Positions 35,901 to 43,900 of a stretch of DNA of 64,000 nucleotides are shown piece by piece. A program made the translations under genes and the position numbers. Source of the stretch: NIOZ-UU13 sp035528395 (lineage in GTDB: Bacteria; Planctomycetota; Phycisphaerae; Sedimentisphaerales; Anaerobacaceae); assembly GCA_035528395.1 (NCBI GenBank), contig DATKYR010000218.1:62001-126000 (forward strand), written 5' to 3'. A model generated the notes under the pieces. The model searched no databases and was not told the origin of the DNA. It was given only the letters and a program-made list of their open reading frames with translations. Position 1 is the first letter of the stretch, and each line of letters opens with the position of its first letter.

Positions 35901-37484
35901 GTCACGGAGCAAAATATCACCTTCGGCTTTAACGTATTCGGTTGGATTGCCGCCGGAAAGATGTATCCAGCAATTGCTCGCCGATATATCAATATCGCCG
36001 TTGAGACTTTGGATCGTTCCCGAGTCATGATCCATGAACCCGGCTTGGGGACCAGCTTTATCCGCGTCGACATTAGAAGCCAGCGTCATATCCCCTCTTG
36101 AGTAAATATCTCCGTCAAGCTTGACCCAGGCATTACCTGTAATGGTCAATTCGCCATTAGTATCACCATCATCAACCTTTACCTCTTTGGTCTTAACGGA
36201 TAAGTCGTCACCATTATGACCGCCAAACATATCGAGTTTGCCCGTGCTTGTCTTGTGCACCCACTCATTCGCATAAAGGGAGCCGTTCGTAGCCGTTATT
36301 TCCTGGTCGGCATCGGAACCTGTACCTTTAAGCTCGAGTGTGCCGTTCATAGTTACATCCTGACCAGCGATAATATCACCATAAGATTCTGTCGTATTAT
36401 TCAACAGAACACTGCCGGCTGCATTGATGTAGTCACCATACAGATATATCGTGTTATCCGATGCTGATATCTCTATATCGCCAGTTGTAGTAGTAAGGGT
36501 GTCGTTGACGATAACATCACCACCGTCAACACCGTCATAATCGGCTGTAAGCGTTATCTCTCCTACTTCAAAATCTCCATTGAGTTCGATGTCCCTATTT
36601 GCGACGGCTGCTAAGCTGTCGACGCCTGAGATAGCTGTGGAAAAGATATCACCGGCGGCAAGAACTACTTTTCCTACGTTTCCGCTTGATGCTTCGATTG
36701 TACCTGTATTCTCAACGGTGTGTTCGGCCGGGTCAGTCATACCCACCGAAACAACGACATCGCTGCCGACCTCGCTAAGCAACACAGTTTCACCGGCGGC
36801 CATTATTACAGCCCCGCCCGTTGTTGTTCTGATAGTTCCTTGGTTAAGAACACTTTTGCCGATAAGAGCGATAGTCTCAGCGTCAATTTCAGCACCTGAG
36901 AGTGTTACGTCTCCTATGGTATCAACTGTCACGCTTTTCAGGTCTCCTAATCCTAATCTGTTACCATATCCAAACCTGTAATTGATGTTATCAGGATTGA
37001 CAATGTCACCGTTGATAAAATCTAAATCTCTAATGCCGAGGCCTGATGCGACGAAGTTGCGGGCATTGATAAAGGATGTAGGACCAAACATAATGCCTCT
37101 GCTGTTAATCAGAAAAACATTACCTAATGGAGCATTAAGAGTACCCAAAAAGTTCGTTGGATCTTCTCCTGCAACAACCCTATTGAGCACAGCAAAGTCG
37201 GTACCTCGCAGAAAATTGATAAATTCTCCAGGAACTGTATCAAAATTGCTCCAGTTAATTATCGCTTTGTTCGAAAGAACGTTTACAATGGTAGTGCCTG
37301 GAGGGCTTACTGGAAAGTCCACAAGACCCGCAGGAATGTCCACTACGTCTCCAGGGGAAACGGCCAGGGCAACCTGCACTGGTATGCCGAAAAGCATATA
37401 GCACACCAATAAGCAGGCCAGGATTTGCTTCACATAATACATTGTTGAAATTTTTCGTAGCTTTTCCATCATTCTTTTCCTCAT
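29934..37484 (-). CDS. TpsA-type exoprotein with filamentous-haemagglutinin N-terminal domain
   Basis: A 2516-residue secreted protein. The start is the ATG at 37484 (MRKRMMEKLRKIS), preceded by AAGGGGAT 7 nt away; the frame is open 24 codons further. It has a long extended signal peptide ending near VALA, then the two-partner-secretion domain: IINWSNFDTVPGEFINF, AVLNRVV, LGNVFLINSRGIMFGPTSFINARNFVASG. The rest is a beta-helix built from hundreds of short GDLTLxAGDDI-like turns, with about 60-residue repeats (FEDxVTANGxGxQRFDAGxG) in the middle and a large internal duplication. The C-terminal about 250 residues are non-repetitive. It should be exported through the TpsB encoded 83 bp upstream and serve as a surface adhesin or sheath fibre. 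Confidence 0.92.
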   Translation of the reverse strand: MRKRMMEKLRKISTMYYVKQILACLLVCYMLFGIPVQVALAVSPGDVVDIPAGLVDFPVSPPGTTIVNVLSNKAIINWSNFDTVPGEFINFLRGTDFAVLNRVVAGEDPTNFLGTLNAPLGNVFLINSRGIMFGPTSFINARNFVASGLGIRDLDFINGDIVNPDNINYRFGYGNRLGLGDLKSVTVDTIGDVTLSGAEIDAETIALIGKSVLNQGTIRTTTGGAVIMAAGETVLLSEVGSDVVVSVGMTDPAEHTVENTGTIEASSGNVGKVVLAAGDIFSTAISGVDSLAAVANRDIELNGDFEVGEITLTADYDGVDGGDVIVNDTLTTTTGDIEISASDNTIYLYGDYINAAGSVLLNNTTESYGDIIAGQDVTMNGTLELKGTGSDADQEITATNGSLYANEWVHKTSTGKLDMFGGHNGDDLSVKTKEVKVDDGDTNGELTITGNAWVKLDGDIYSRGDMTLASNVDADKAGPQAGFMDHDSGTIQSLNGDIDISASNCWIHLSGGNPTEYVKAEGDILLRDGTYIYGHGQGGRKLDAGDDVVLAAAGNHLEFYGYGAALTVEAGDDIIFGVTDVATHETTQAVGSAWKVTSDGDLILTAGDDIYAHGTLIAGGNITATAVDNINLYKTPTSADAGGTLTLKADADLQYGGDVIAKGAITAEGDVDIAGNLIKLYEDVRANGGDLTITGRTSEDWDFGELMMMSVNGSEGYWGYIDVAEGKTLYASHDVILIDAFGSGGYDEPPAGKMDLFGHGSLTIEAAGGEITTEGPWGPDGVKITVKDTLPPTSLTMKQADPLNLVDYTFGNQNNTDLTLVSYNGSVAAVDSQQFFTMGFMGKNENAADQWASIGATAFTDVALQGHDVERDITAMALTSNATDPYTGNINVISNNRKVFVTENVIATNGSISLTAINPTNGGIEAGGNILARDGITLWGEVTADAGVAQTFDAGQGTLWAKDTISPITKTGDGGLTLAGDTLVDLDGISGIGDSVWVQAGPLTIEDSLDVEGNLKAQGIIHLQGTTNNVAGDILSTGSGIIFDYDVTADGVGSQEFDAGSGKLVAENGADIDKSTAGSLTLAGDDGIELGGNVTGTGMESGDSIVFENNVTADGTGDAEDQRFDAGLGALDADMSIAKTTDGKLNLGGDEGIELGGNVETHDGDLTFEDAVTANGIGDQRFDAGTAWHSWGNDLVAEEDIIKTTDGSLTLDGGRGDVDSEIYLAGNVETHDGDLIFEDKVVANGTDAHANQRIESVNGLLIAEKNIDKSTSGNMTLAGDDGITLSGDVTGSGLASSDTITFEDDVTANGTGGQRFDAYAGTLDADGHINKTTDGSLNLGGNSGIVLGGDATTSNGDLTLEDAVTADGTGLYWQRLIAGGTGKLTANASVHKTSTGTLLMVGGFDGPLGSGDYSVSTKEVRVEDGELAITGNAFVLLDGDIYSKELLNLTSNDDGDEIGPDAGTLEHASGTIKSLNNDVKIDAINSRILLNGGVSYDPINPDTTTYVTAGGDILLYASTSIAADRKLDAGDDVVLAADKRIVSNGNLTIEAGDDIILGSADVDNHWDDPTDGSPGNVTVDGDLTLNAEDSVYAHGSLTSTGDITISSSDSTTYLLGDLVEAAGNVNLNNNTEAADGILIHAVNGDVVVGVETEQVNPDDYPGMPGLIPGVYTETSLYGYGDLNVQAGSDVIVGGDLGSDGAGALDVKAVDNIAVGNASSNRNMDMTADNGNITIGNLKRVYDLEPVSIALELLNGDLEEVGDLVYFGGNVNTYGGNMTLTATNGGISFKSAGYSSGNMNMTAGQDIAAGVIAPAVRVKGNLLDEVVTITQGGNISSSGDMTLLADNDIKAKWAGSGGQMLMDAGHDILIGGVFPTLAANVYDSDGYNMGSRFFGTTAEDVLNVSKAGGVWANGDLTMLAGNDIKLKMAEAQNGNILMTAGQDILVGGLAPHAVEIGEDEYGTAEFDKGGYLTAYNGAMTLSAERDISLKMADAEYDITMTAGQNLTLRTNSINPGSDPRDDRMESDTGDIRLHALNGDISIAEGYELIAGDFSPGYQSDGWVDAEGGGVSVIADNGKIFSPGGDDDTLNIYVEGSSVQADDIGVKLPEDETKKAAIVIISKDDLKLGTGSELIAEGMYLPTLGDGDDVGDGYAGTDDRAAIGLLDDGDPLTATIGGVLRDEGEPIDVAIYLASTEGDVDFSGSVSIMSNPRVNGLRDVSVNGNGEEPEFEPQGTMVIDAYDTVTLGEFGETPEAEVETVEQQGRFINVDRLEVVSRITEWLFQAVGRLPFVYDPAAIAAFEDFIGGDYILRGAGLDNPAITDGRAWVLEDPSPPAPLYEEAGQAVERLTLGLAGCPVLVAAASAELGIPSDTIQVSLANSFALNTNIQPCDSCARLLNAAEILSDEDGSGMAALNQVFNELAPAGAPFTPEVAASIVTAFAGRVNDGTQYATAIEYIDALVRYIAVLDAEMGSPVGDGDSVAFIMEKYGTGITSSDNSNIAAFVATRLESGETFGE
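32680..33320 (-). repeat. tpsA internal duplication, downstream copy
   Basis: Begins HKTSTGTLLMVGGFDGPLGS and continues through KLDAGDDVVLAA, IEAGDDIILG and DSVYAHGSLTSTGDITISS, the same order as the upstream copy. Nucleotide similarity is visible too, e.g. the shared GTGCTTGTCTTGTGCAC near both copy starts. Limits are approximate. Confidence 0.75.
35600..36260 (-). repeat. tpsA internal duplication, upstream copy
   Basis: Encodes about 220 residues beginning HKTSTGKLDMFGGHNGDDLS and running through KLDAGDDVVLAA, VEAGDDIIFG and DDIYAHGTLIAGGNITATA. The same order of motifs occurs again about 2.9 kb downstream in the gene. Limits are approximate. Confidence 0.75.
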
Positions 37485-37567
37485 TTTAAATCCCCTTTTA
37501 TAGTTTGATATCCATAACCGATTTATATTTCCTTGCCGACTACGCCGTCGGATCATCTACATATTTG

Positions 37568-40159
37568 TTACCATCTCATCATCACGCCAACGTGCACGTG
37601 GCCTTTACCCTTTCTCGTAGTATCAGTTTCATTGAGCGGATAGCCGTAGTACACAACTCCACTAAAGTTATCCCCAAGCTCAACAATCCCACCGCCGCCT
37701 ATGGAGAAGAGCTCTTCATGTGCCCTGTCTGTTCCAACAGGTTCTTCTACCTTGGCCCTTCCATAGTCAAAAAAGACCAGGGGAGCAAGTTTTCTAACGA
37801 AGGGATTTTCCTGTTGACCTTGTTGTTCTGCCCTGTTGCCGCCGGCATCTTTGGACTCCTCGTATTTCACAAGGTCGAACTCATATTGGACGGAAGCAAG
37901 TATGCCGCCGTCGGCGACAGCTTCGTATTCATCGTAGCCCCTGACAGAGTACATTCCGCCGAAGGAGGTCATTTTTGCCGGGACCAATCTTTCGTCCGAC
38001 GTTATATAACGGAAGGAGCCGCTGAGCCGCTCGACCTTATTCGAGTCCAGGTACTGGCTGTGAGCGGCAGAAGCGGTATAAATGGCAAAATCGGTTTCAG
38101 CATTTGTTCGTGCCAGATTAAACTCGTAGGCTCCGGATTCACCGCCTAAGCTCTCATAACGGTTAAATCCAAAGGAGGTTTGCGATATATCGTCTGAGCG
38201 ATGCAGGTCAATCCCGCCTCCCCACAGCCAGAACCTAACGTTGGTCCCCAAAAAGCTCGGGAACAATGATGGGGTAACCTTGCTTTTTGTATGTTCGAGA
38301 GAACCTTTAATATCGAAGAACCAGCCATCGTCCTGGAAGAGGTTATAACGCAGTATTCCGCCGTAGAACGTACCTCTACCGAGAAAATCGAAGGGACCCG
38401 ACTCCGGGCTTATATCAAATTCGCTGTAGCCGCCATAAAGGTTAAGGCGCAGCCGGGGTCCTAACAATGGTAAATCATAACTGCCGTACACTCCGTAATT
38501 TTCATCCAGAGTCGAATCCCACGGAGCCTGATAAATTGCAGTAAATCTGTCGTCTATGCCTAAAAGATTGGTGTTGATGACCCCGACTCTTGGGTTCCAT
38601 TGCCTTTCACTTGTGCCGGAGTTATCTGCCTGGATGAACCAATGCCAGGGATTCGCTTCATAGATATTGTATCCCACAGCAATGGAGTTTGGTTCAGCTC
38701 CCTGCGATACGATCGCAGAAACATACCTGTCAGGATTTAGGTTGAGCAGGTTGACAAAATCATCCAGCTCTTTCTGATTTGCAGGCTTTTCGACTTTTGC
38801 GGGCGACCAGTCAATAACGGCAGAGCTGCTGAGAAGGCCCTTTTCGACTTTCTCGTTTGCAGGATTGTAATAAGTTGTTGTAACTTGACTGACCGACGCC
38901 TCCAAAATGTTTATAGGCAGAATTTCATCCTCCAGTTGCCTGCCTTCTTTGAGTGCGTCTGAGGGAACATACACATATATACCCGCATAATTCTTATTCT
39001 GGTAAACCGAGAGAAGATACTGGGTAAAACCCTGGATAGTCCTTGTGGAAACCTGGCGAGGCTGGCCGGGCCGTATAATTATATCATGCAGGATTCTAAG
39101 GTCGAAAAGGTCAGTTCTCTCGGCTTCCTGCAATGGTTTGTCCGAAGCATTATAAATAGAAGGCATATCCTTAAATAATTCTGCAGTTGATATCAGGCTG
39201 TTGCCGCTGATGCGCAGTGCTCTTACGGTTAAAGTTGAGGTAGTATCTTCGGGCAGTTCCAGTGTCGCAACCAGTGGTGCCTCTCTTCGCAGTCTTAGCC
39301 CAATATTTACTTTTGCCACTTTCTCCTGGTAGTTATCCTCGATTTGTTTTTTCTCCGTAGCGTACTTGGCGGTTTCTTTCTCTTCGAGTTCTGAAAGTGC
39401 GTCCATGTAATTTGCTTCAAGCAGGGCAACCTTCTCCATATAATCAGCAGCCAGCTTTGCTAAACCAAAACTTTTCTCCAGCTCCTTCTTGTCCTGCTTG
39501 AGCTTACGCTCGAGGTTCGCCTTTTCAGTCTTAATCTTTTTGACTTGTTCTTTATCTGACTTCGCGAGTTCAGCCTTTTCGTCGAGTTTTGCCGCTGCTG
39601 TTTTGTGCTCTGCTTCGAGCCGAGCAACCGCTTGTTGATACTGATTGTACTCAGCGTCCAGCTTTGCCTTGTCTTTCTTTGCTAAGGCTTTGGCCTGCTC
39701 GTACTCTGCAGTGAGCTTAGCCTTGTCCTGCTCAAACTTGCGTTTAATGTTTGCCCGCTCGGCATTAAGCTCTTCGTTTTGTTTTTTGATCTTGGCATCT
39801 AACCCGGCGAGCCTGGCTCTCTTTTCACGCTCTGCTTGAGCGATTTCAGCCTGGGCCTGTTTCTCAACCTTGGCATCCAACCTTGCGAGTTTTGTTTGCT
39901 CCTCGCGTTCAGCTTTAGCTTTAGCGGAAGCTTCTTGTTTAGCTTTAGCAGCAGCTTCTCGTCTGGATTTAGCGGCAGCTTCTCGCCTGTCCTTCAATTC
40001 TTCGGCTGCCTTGGCTCTTTCCTCCCGTCTTAACTGTGCTTCGGTCTTAGCGGATGTGGGTCGGGAAGGTTGTTGAGCAGTATCCGCAACGCAACCCACG
40101 CACGCTAAAAGTAAAGCAAAAACGAGAACAAAACACTTCGTTCTTGTCGCGTTATTCAT
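37568..40159 (-). CDS. TpsB/ShlB-type outer-membrane translocase with long coiled-coil insertion
   Basis: An 863-residue two-partner-secretion pore. The N-terminus is a signal peptide with a possible lipobox (FALLLACVGC). Residues about 40-290 are an exceptionally long charged Ala/Lys/Glu coiled coil (repeating EAAAKSRREAAAKAKQE and KLxAEYEQA), absent from ordinary FhaC/ShlB proteins, which are about 550-600 residues. A POTRA region follows (TSTLTVRALRISGNSLIS...), then a C-terminal beta-barrel with the family loop-6 motif SVRGY at about 738-742 and a terminal aromatic (VGVMMRW). AAGGAG 7 nt before the ATG fixes the start. It precedes tpsA by 83 bp in one operon. The coil may span the periplasm or reach the peptidoglycan. 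Confidence 0.9.
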   Translation of the reverse strand: MNNATRTKCFVLVFALLLACVGCVADTAQQPSRPTSAKTEAQLRREERAKAAEELKDRREAAAKSRREAAAKAKQEASAKAKAEREEQTKLARLDAKVEKQAQAEIAQAEREKRARLAGLDAKIKKQNEELNAERANIKRKFEQDKAKLTAEYEQAKALAKKDKAKLDAEYNQYQQAVARLEAEHKTAAAKLDEKAELAKSDKEQVKKIKTEKANLERKLKQDKKELEKSFGLAKLAADYMEKVALLEANYMDALSELEEKETAKYATEKKQIEDNYQEKVAKVNIGLRLRREAPLVATLELPEDTTSTLTVRALRISGNSLISTAELFKDMPSIYNASDKPLQEAERTDLFDLRILHDIIIRPGQPRQVSTRTIQGFTQYLLSVYQNKNYAGIYVYVPSDALKEGRQLEDEILPINILEASVSQVTTTYYNPANEKVEKGLLSSSAVIDWSPAKVEKPANQKELDDFVNLLNLNPDRYVSAIVSQGAEPNSIAVGYNIYEANPWHWFIQADNSGTSERQWNPRVGVINTNLLGIDDRFTAIYQAPWDSTLDENYGVYGSYDLPLLGPRLRLNLYGGYSEFDISPESGPFDFLGRGTFYGGILRYNLFQDDGWFFDIKGSLEHTKSKVTPSLFPSFLGTNVRFWLWGGGIDLHRSDDISQTSFGFNRYESLGGESGAYEFNLARTNAETDFAIYTASAAHSQYLDSNKVERLSGSFRYITSDERLVPAKMTSFGGMYSVRGYDEYEAVADGGILASVQYEFDLVKYEESKDAGGNRAEQQGQQENPFVRKLAPLVFFDYGRAKVEEPVGTDRAHEELFSIGGGGIVELGDNFSGVVYYGYPLNETDTTRKGKGHVHVGVMMRW

Positions 40160-40964
40160 AATTCTTCTCCTTAAATGTGCCTGTTAGATCTACATGAAGA
40201 ACCGGTTCTTAGTCAGAACCGCGGCAAGAAATCTATCACATTCCTCCATCGAATGCCAGAAAAAAATCCCCAAGTTTTAAAAAATAACTAAATTCCAAAT
40301 ATCACATCACCACATCACACCCAACAAGGAAGTGCATCAGAAAAACATTCTACTATTATATCAAGTCTTCATATTAGAGGTCAAGGATAAAGTTTGCTAA
40401 ATCCCTTATATTGCCCATATTTAATCCTTCGTGGCTGGGACTTTGTCCGACTAATAGGTGCTGAAACCAATAGGGGACTTTAAACAAAAGACTTGAGTTT
40501 TGTAAACCCAAAAATACAATGTCCTATATTAACGCAGAATCACGTATTTTGCCAGGCAATTCACAGACACGACCCAACTTCTCTTTCACAAGTAAATTGA
40601 TGAGTATTGTTAGGTTTTCTTGGTGAAAGACATCAATGACTGGAGCTCATAAGTTAGCGGTACATCAAGTGAATCCGTGCAGTTTTCTAACCTGTTACAG
40701 ACCCAAAAATAGTACTATATCCTGAGTTCTATGTTCCCAGCAATATGTATGCTTGAGAAGAATAACTAAAGGAAATAATAATGTAAAATTTTTTCTTAAG
40801 ACATTAAATTCTACCATTGTAACTTCAATGACAAATGCTTTTGCCGGAACGGAGGCGGGGTAATTTGAATCCGCGTCGGACCATTTCCAAAAAATTTATT
40901 ACGCAAAAAGATACAGCTTATTTTGCCAGGTACATCTTTTGATATTTGTAGCGATACTAAAAGG
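40160..40964. other. Gene-free AT-rich region upstream of tpsB
   Basis: About 800 bp without a credible open frame. It should carry the tpsBA promoter. The only structure I see is a perfect 14-bp palindrome, AAGAACCGGTTCTT at 40197-40210, 38 bp upstream of the tpsB start, which could be an operator. No terminator for cusA is evident, as cusA ends at the other side and transcription there runs away from this region. Confidence 0.5.
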
Positions 40965-43900
40965 TCAATGCTTATACTCTTTAACAGCACTGTATAAAAC
41001 AGGCACTACAAGCATAGTAAGTATCTCAATTGTCATACCGCCAAAGGAAGGTATTGCCATCGGCACCATAATGTCCGAGCCCCGCCCCGTGGAAGTAAGT
41101 ACCGGAATCAGTGCCAATATTGTCGTCGCGGTTGTCATAAGGCAAGGCCGAATCCTGCGCTTGCCCGCTTGCATCACAATCTGACGGATCTCGTCAACAC
41201 TCGCAGGCGTTTTGTTCTGGAATGACTGTTTGATATACGTACACATCACGACACCATCGTCCGATGCAATTCCGAACAGTGCCAAAAACCCTACCCATAT
41301 TGCCACGCTCAGATTGATAGGGTGCACCTGAAAAAGCTCCCGCATATTTACCCCGAATACGCTGAAATCCAGGAACCATTCCTGACTGTAAAGCCATATC
41401 ATTAAAAATCCGCCCGACCATGCAACGATTATTCCTGAAAAAACCAGCAGGCTGGTGACTGTGGATTTGAACTGGAAATATAGAATTAAAAAAATGATAA
41501 ACAGCGCCAGGGGTATAACCACCGAAAGCGTTTTGGCTGCGCGAATTTGATTTTCATAGCTGCCGGCAAACGTATAACTTGCGCCTTCGGGTATAACAAA
41601 TTCGCCGCTGTCAATTTTTGCTTTGAGATACCGCTGACATTCTTCGACGACGTCAACCTCGGCGTGGCCGGGCTTCATATCAAACAGAACATAGCCAACG
41701 AGAAATGTGTCTTCGCTCTTTATGGCCTGAGGACCACGCACATAGCGAATTTCCGACAATTGGATTAGTGGTATCTGTGCCCCATCGGCTGCGGGAACTA
41801 AAATCTTACCTAACGATTCAATCTGGTCACGCAATTCGCGCACATACCTGACTCTTACGCCAAATCGCTCGCGTCCCTCAACCGTTGTCGTAATGCGCCG
41901 GCCACCTATTGCAACTTCAATAACGTCCTGTATCTGCCGAATCTTTACTCCATACCTGGCAATGGCATCACGGTCTATATCAATCTCGATGTACGGCTTG
42001 CCGACGATCCGGTCAGCTATTACAGCAGCCGGTTCCACACTGGGAACTTCCTTGAGAAGACGCTCAATCTCCAGCCCAACCTGATCGATTGTATCTAAGT
42101 CCGGTCCTTTGACTTTTACACCCATCGGCGCCCGCATACCGCTCTGGAGCATTACTATTCGCGTAGCAATCGGCTGGAGTTTCGGTGCGGAGGTCGTGCC
42201 TGGAATCTGACCGGCTTTTACAATCTCGTCCCAGATATCATCCGGGCTTTGTATTCCCTTCCATTTCTTTCTATCAGGATTGAATGCGATATCAAGAGCC
42301 GGTCGCCACTGACGAAAAGATCGCCCGTGCTTATTGAGAATAAGGCGTCCATCATCATCCCGCTCAAACTTTCCCTGAACTATATAAGGTTTGTCGTCCG
42401 GCGCAGGAAGAGGCATTCCATCTTCGCTTCGGAAAAAATCCGTTTCCTCCGGCAGAAAGCGAAAAGTAAGCCGCTTGCCGTTTCGGTCAACAATATACTC
42501 TGGCTTATAATTGATAACTGTTTCGACCATTGATATTGGCGCAGGGTCCAGAGGAGATTCCACTCGACCAATTTTCCCAACTACCGAATCAATCTCAGGA
42601 ATAGACTGAAACGCCATGTCCTGCTTTTGCAGAACGTCCAGACACTCTCCGATAGAGGCGTGAGGCATGGTTGTAGGCATATACAAAAATGAGCCTTCAT
42701 CCAGAGGAGGCATAAATTCCTTACCGAGGCCGGGAAAGCTGTGCACGCCGGCATACCACATTCTGTTCGACCTCAATCCCTCCGGCACAAAGAAAAAGAC
42801 CCTCCCAAATCCAAGCCATACCATTAAACCAAAAACTATGATTGCACCGGGAATCGACAAAAACGCTATCTTATGTCTAAGGCACCAGCCTAAAATTACG
42901 GGATAGAACTTCTGGAAAAGCCGGAAAAACAAAAGCAGCCCGCCGATTAACAAAGCCACAAACACCAGATTTCGCACCATACCTCTGTCCGAGCCTAATG
43001 GCAGCCAGTGATTGGCAAGTATCATCCCAACCAGAACAACCGCCGCGGCATTGGCAATCAGAGGCAGGAAACTGTTCACTCTCTTTGGGATGTAGTCTCT
43101 TGAGAGATGGTAAAATCCGATTGTGCCGATGAGAACACCTATCCACCAGGTAAGCCGGAAAGCTGCTATAACAGCGACGACAATTAATAACCCGCCCAAT
43201 ATATATCGCTTCAGCTTTTTGAGAGCGGCTTTTCTTGTGAAGAGGATGTGGGCGGCCGGCGGGATTATCGTCAGAGCCACTATCACCGAAGCGATTAGTG
43301 CAAAGGTCTTGGTAAACGCCAGGGGCTTAAAGAGCTTGCCCTCCGCCCCGGTCATTGTAAAGACCGGCAAGAAGCTGACGATGGTAGTCGAGACGGCCGT
43401 TAGGACTGCACCGCCGACCTCGCTGGCCGCCTTGAAAACGACCTCCAGCTTGTTATCGTCGGGCGCAGCTTCATCGAGGTGCTTTAGGATATTTTCACAA
43501 ATGATTATGCCCATATCGACCATTGTGCCGATGGCAATTGCAATGCCCGACAGCGCCACGATATTTGCATCGACGCCGAAGGTCTTCATCGCGATAAAGC
43601 ACATCAGCACAGCCAAAGGAAGTAGGCCGCTAATCAGCACCGAGCTTCTAAGATGCACCACTAAAACGATAATCACGATGATTGTAACTAAAATTTCCTC
43701 GGTCAGAGCGGTGTTTAATGTGCCTAAAGTTTCATAAATAAGACCCGTACGGTCATAAAACGGCACAATTGTCACCTGTGAAACCGTGCCGTCGGGCAAA
43801 GTCTTTCTGGGCAGCCCAGGTGATATCTCTTCGATCTTGGCTTTGACATTTTTAATGGCTTCAAGCGGATTATACCCATAGCGGACAACAACCACTCCGC

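Noticed and set aside
40556..40931. TATTTTGCCAGG occurring twice in the tpsB-cusA spacer
   Set aside because: A 12-mer pair with no surrounding similarity is not enough to call a repeat or binding site.
43123..43737. 204-codon plus-strand open frame
   Set aside because: It is antisense to cusA membrane segments, Ser/Thr/Ala-rich as usual for such shadows.
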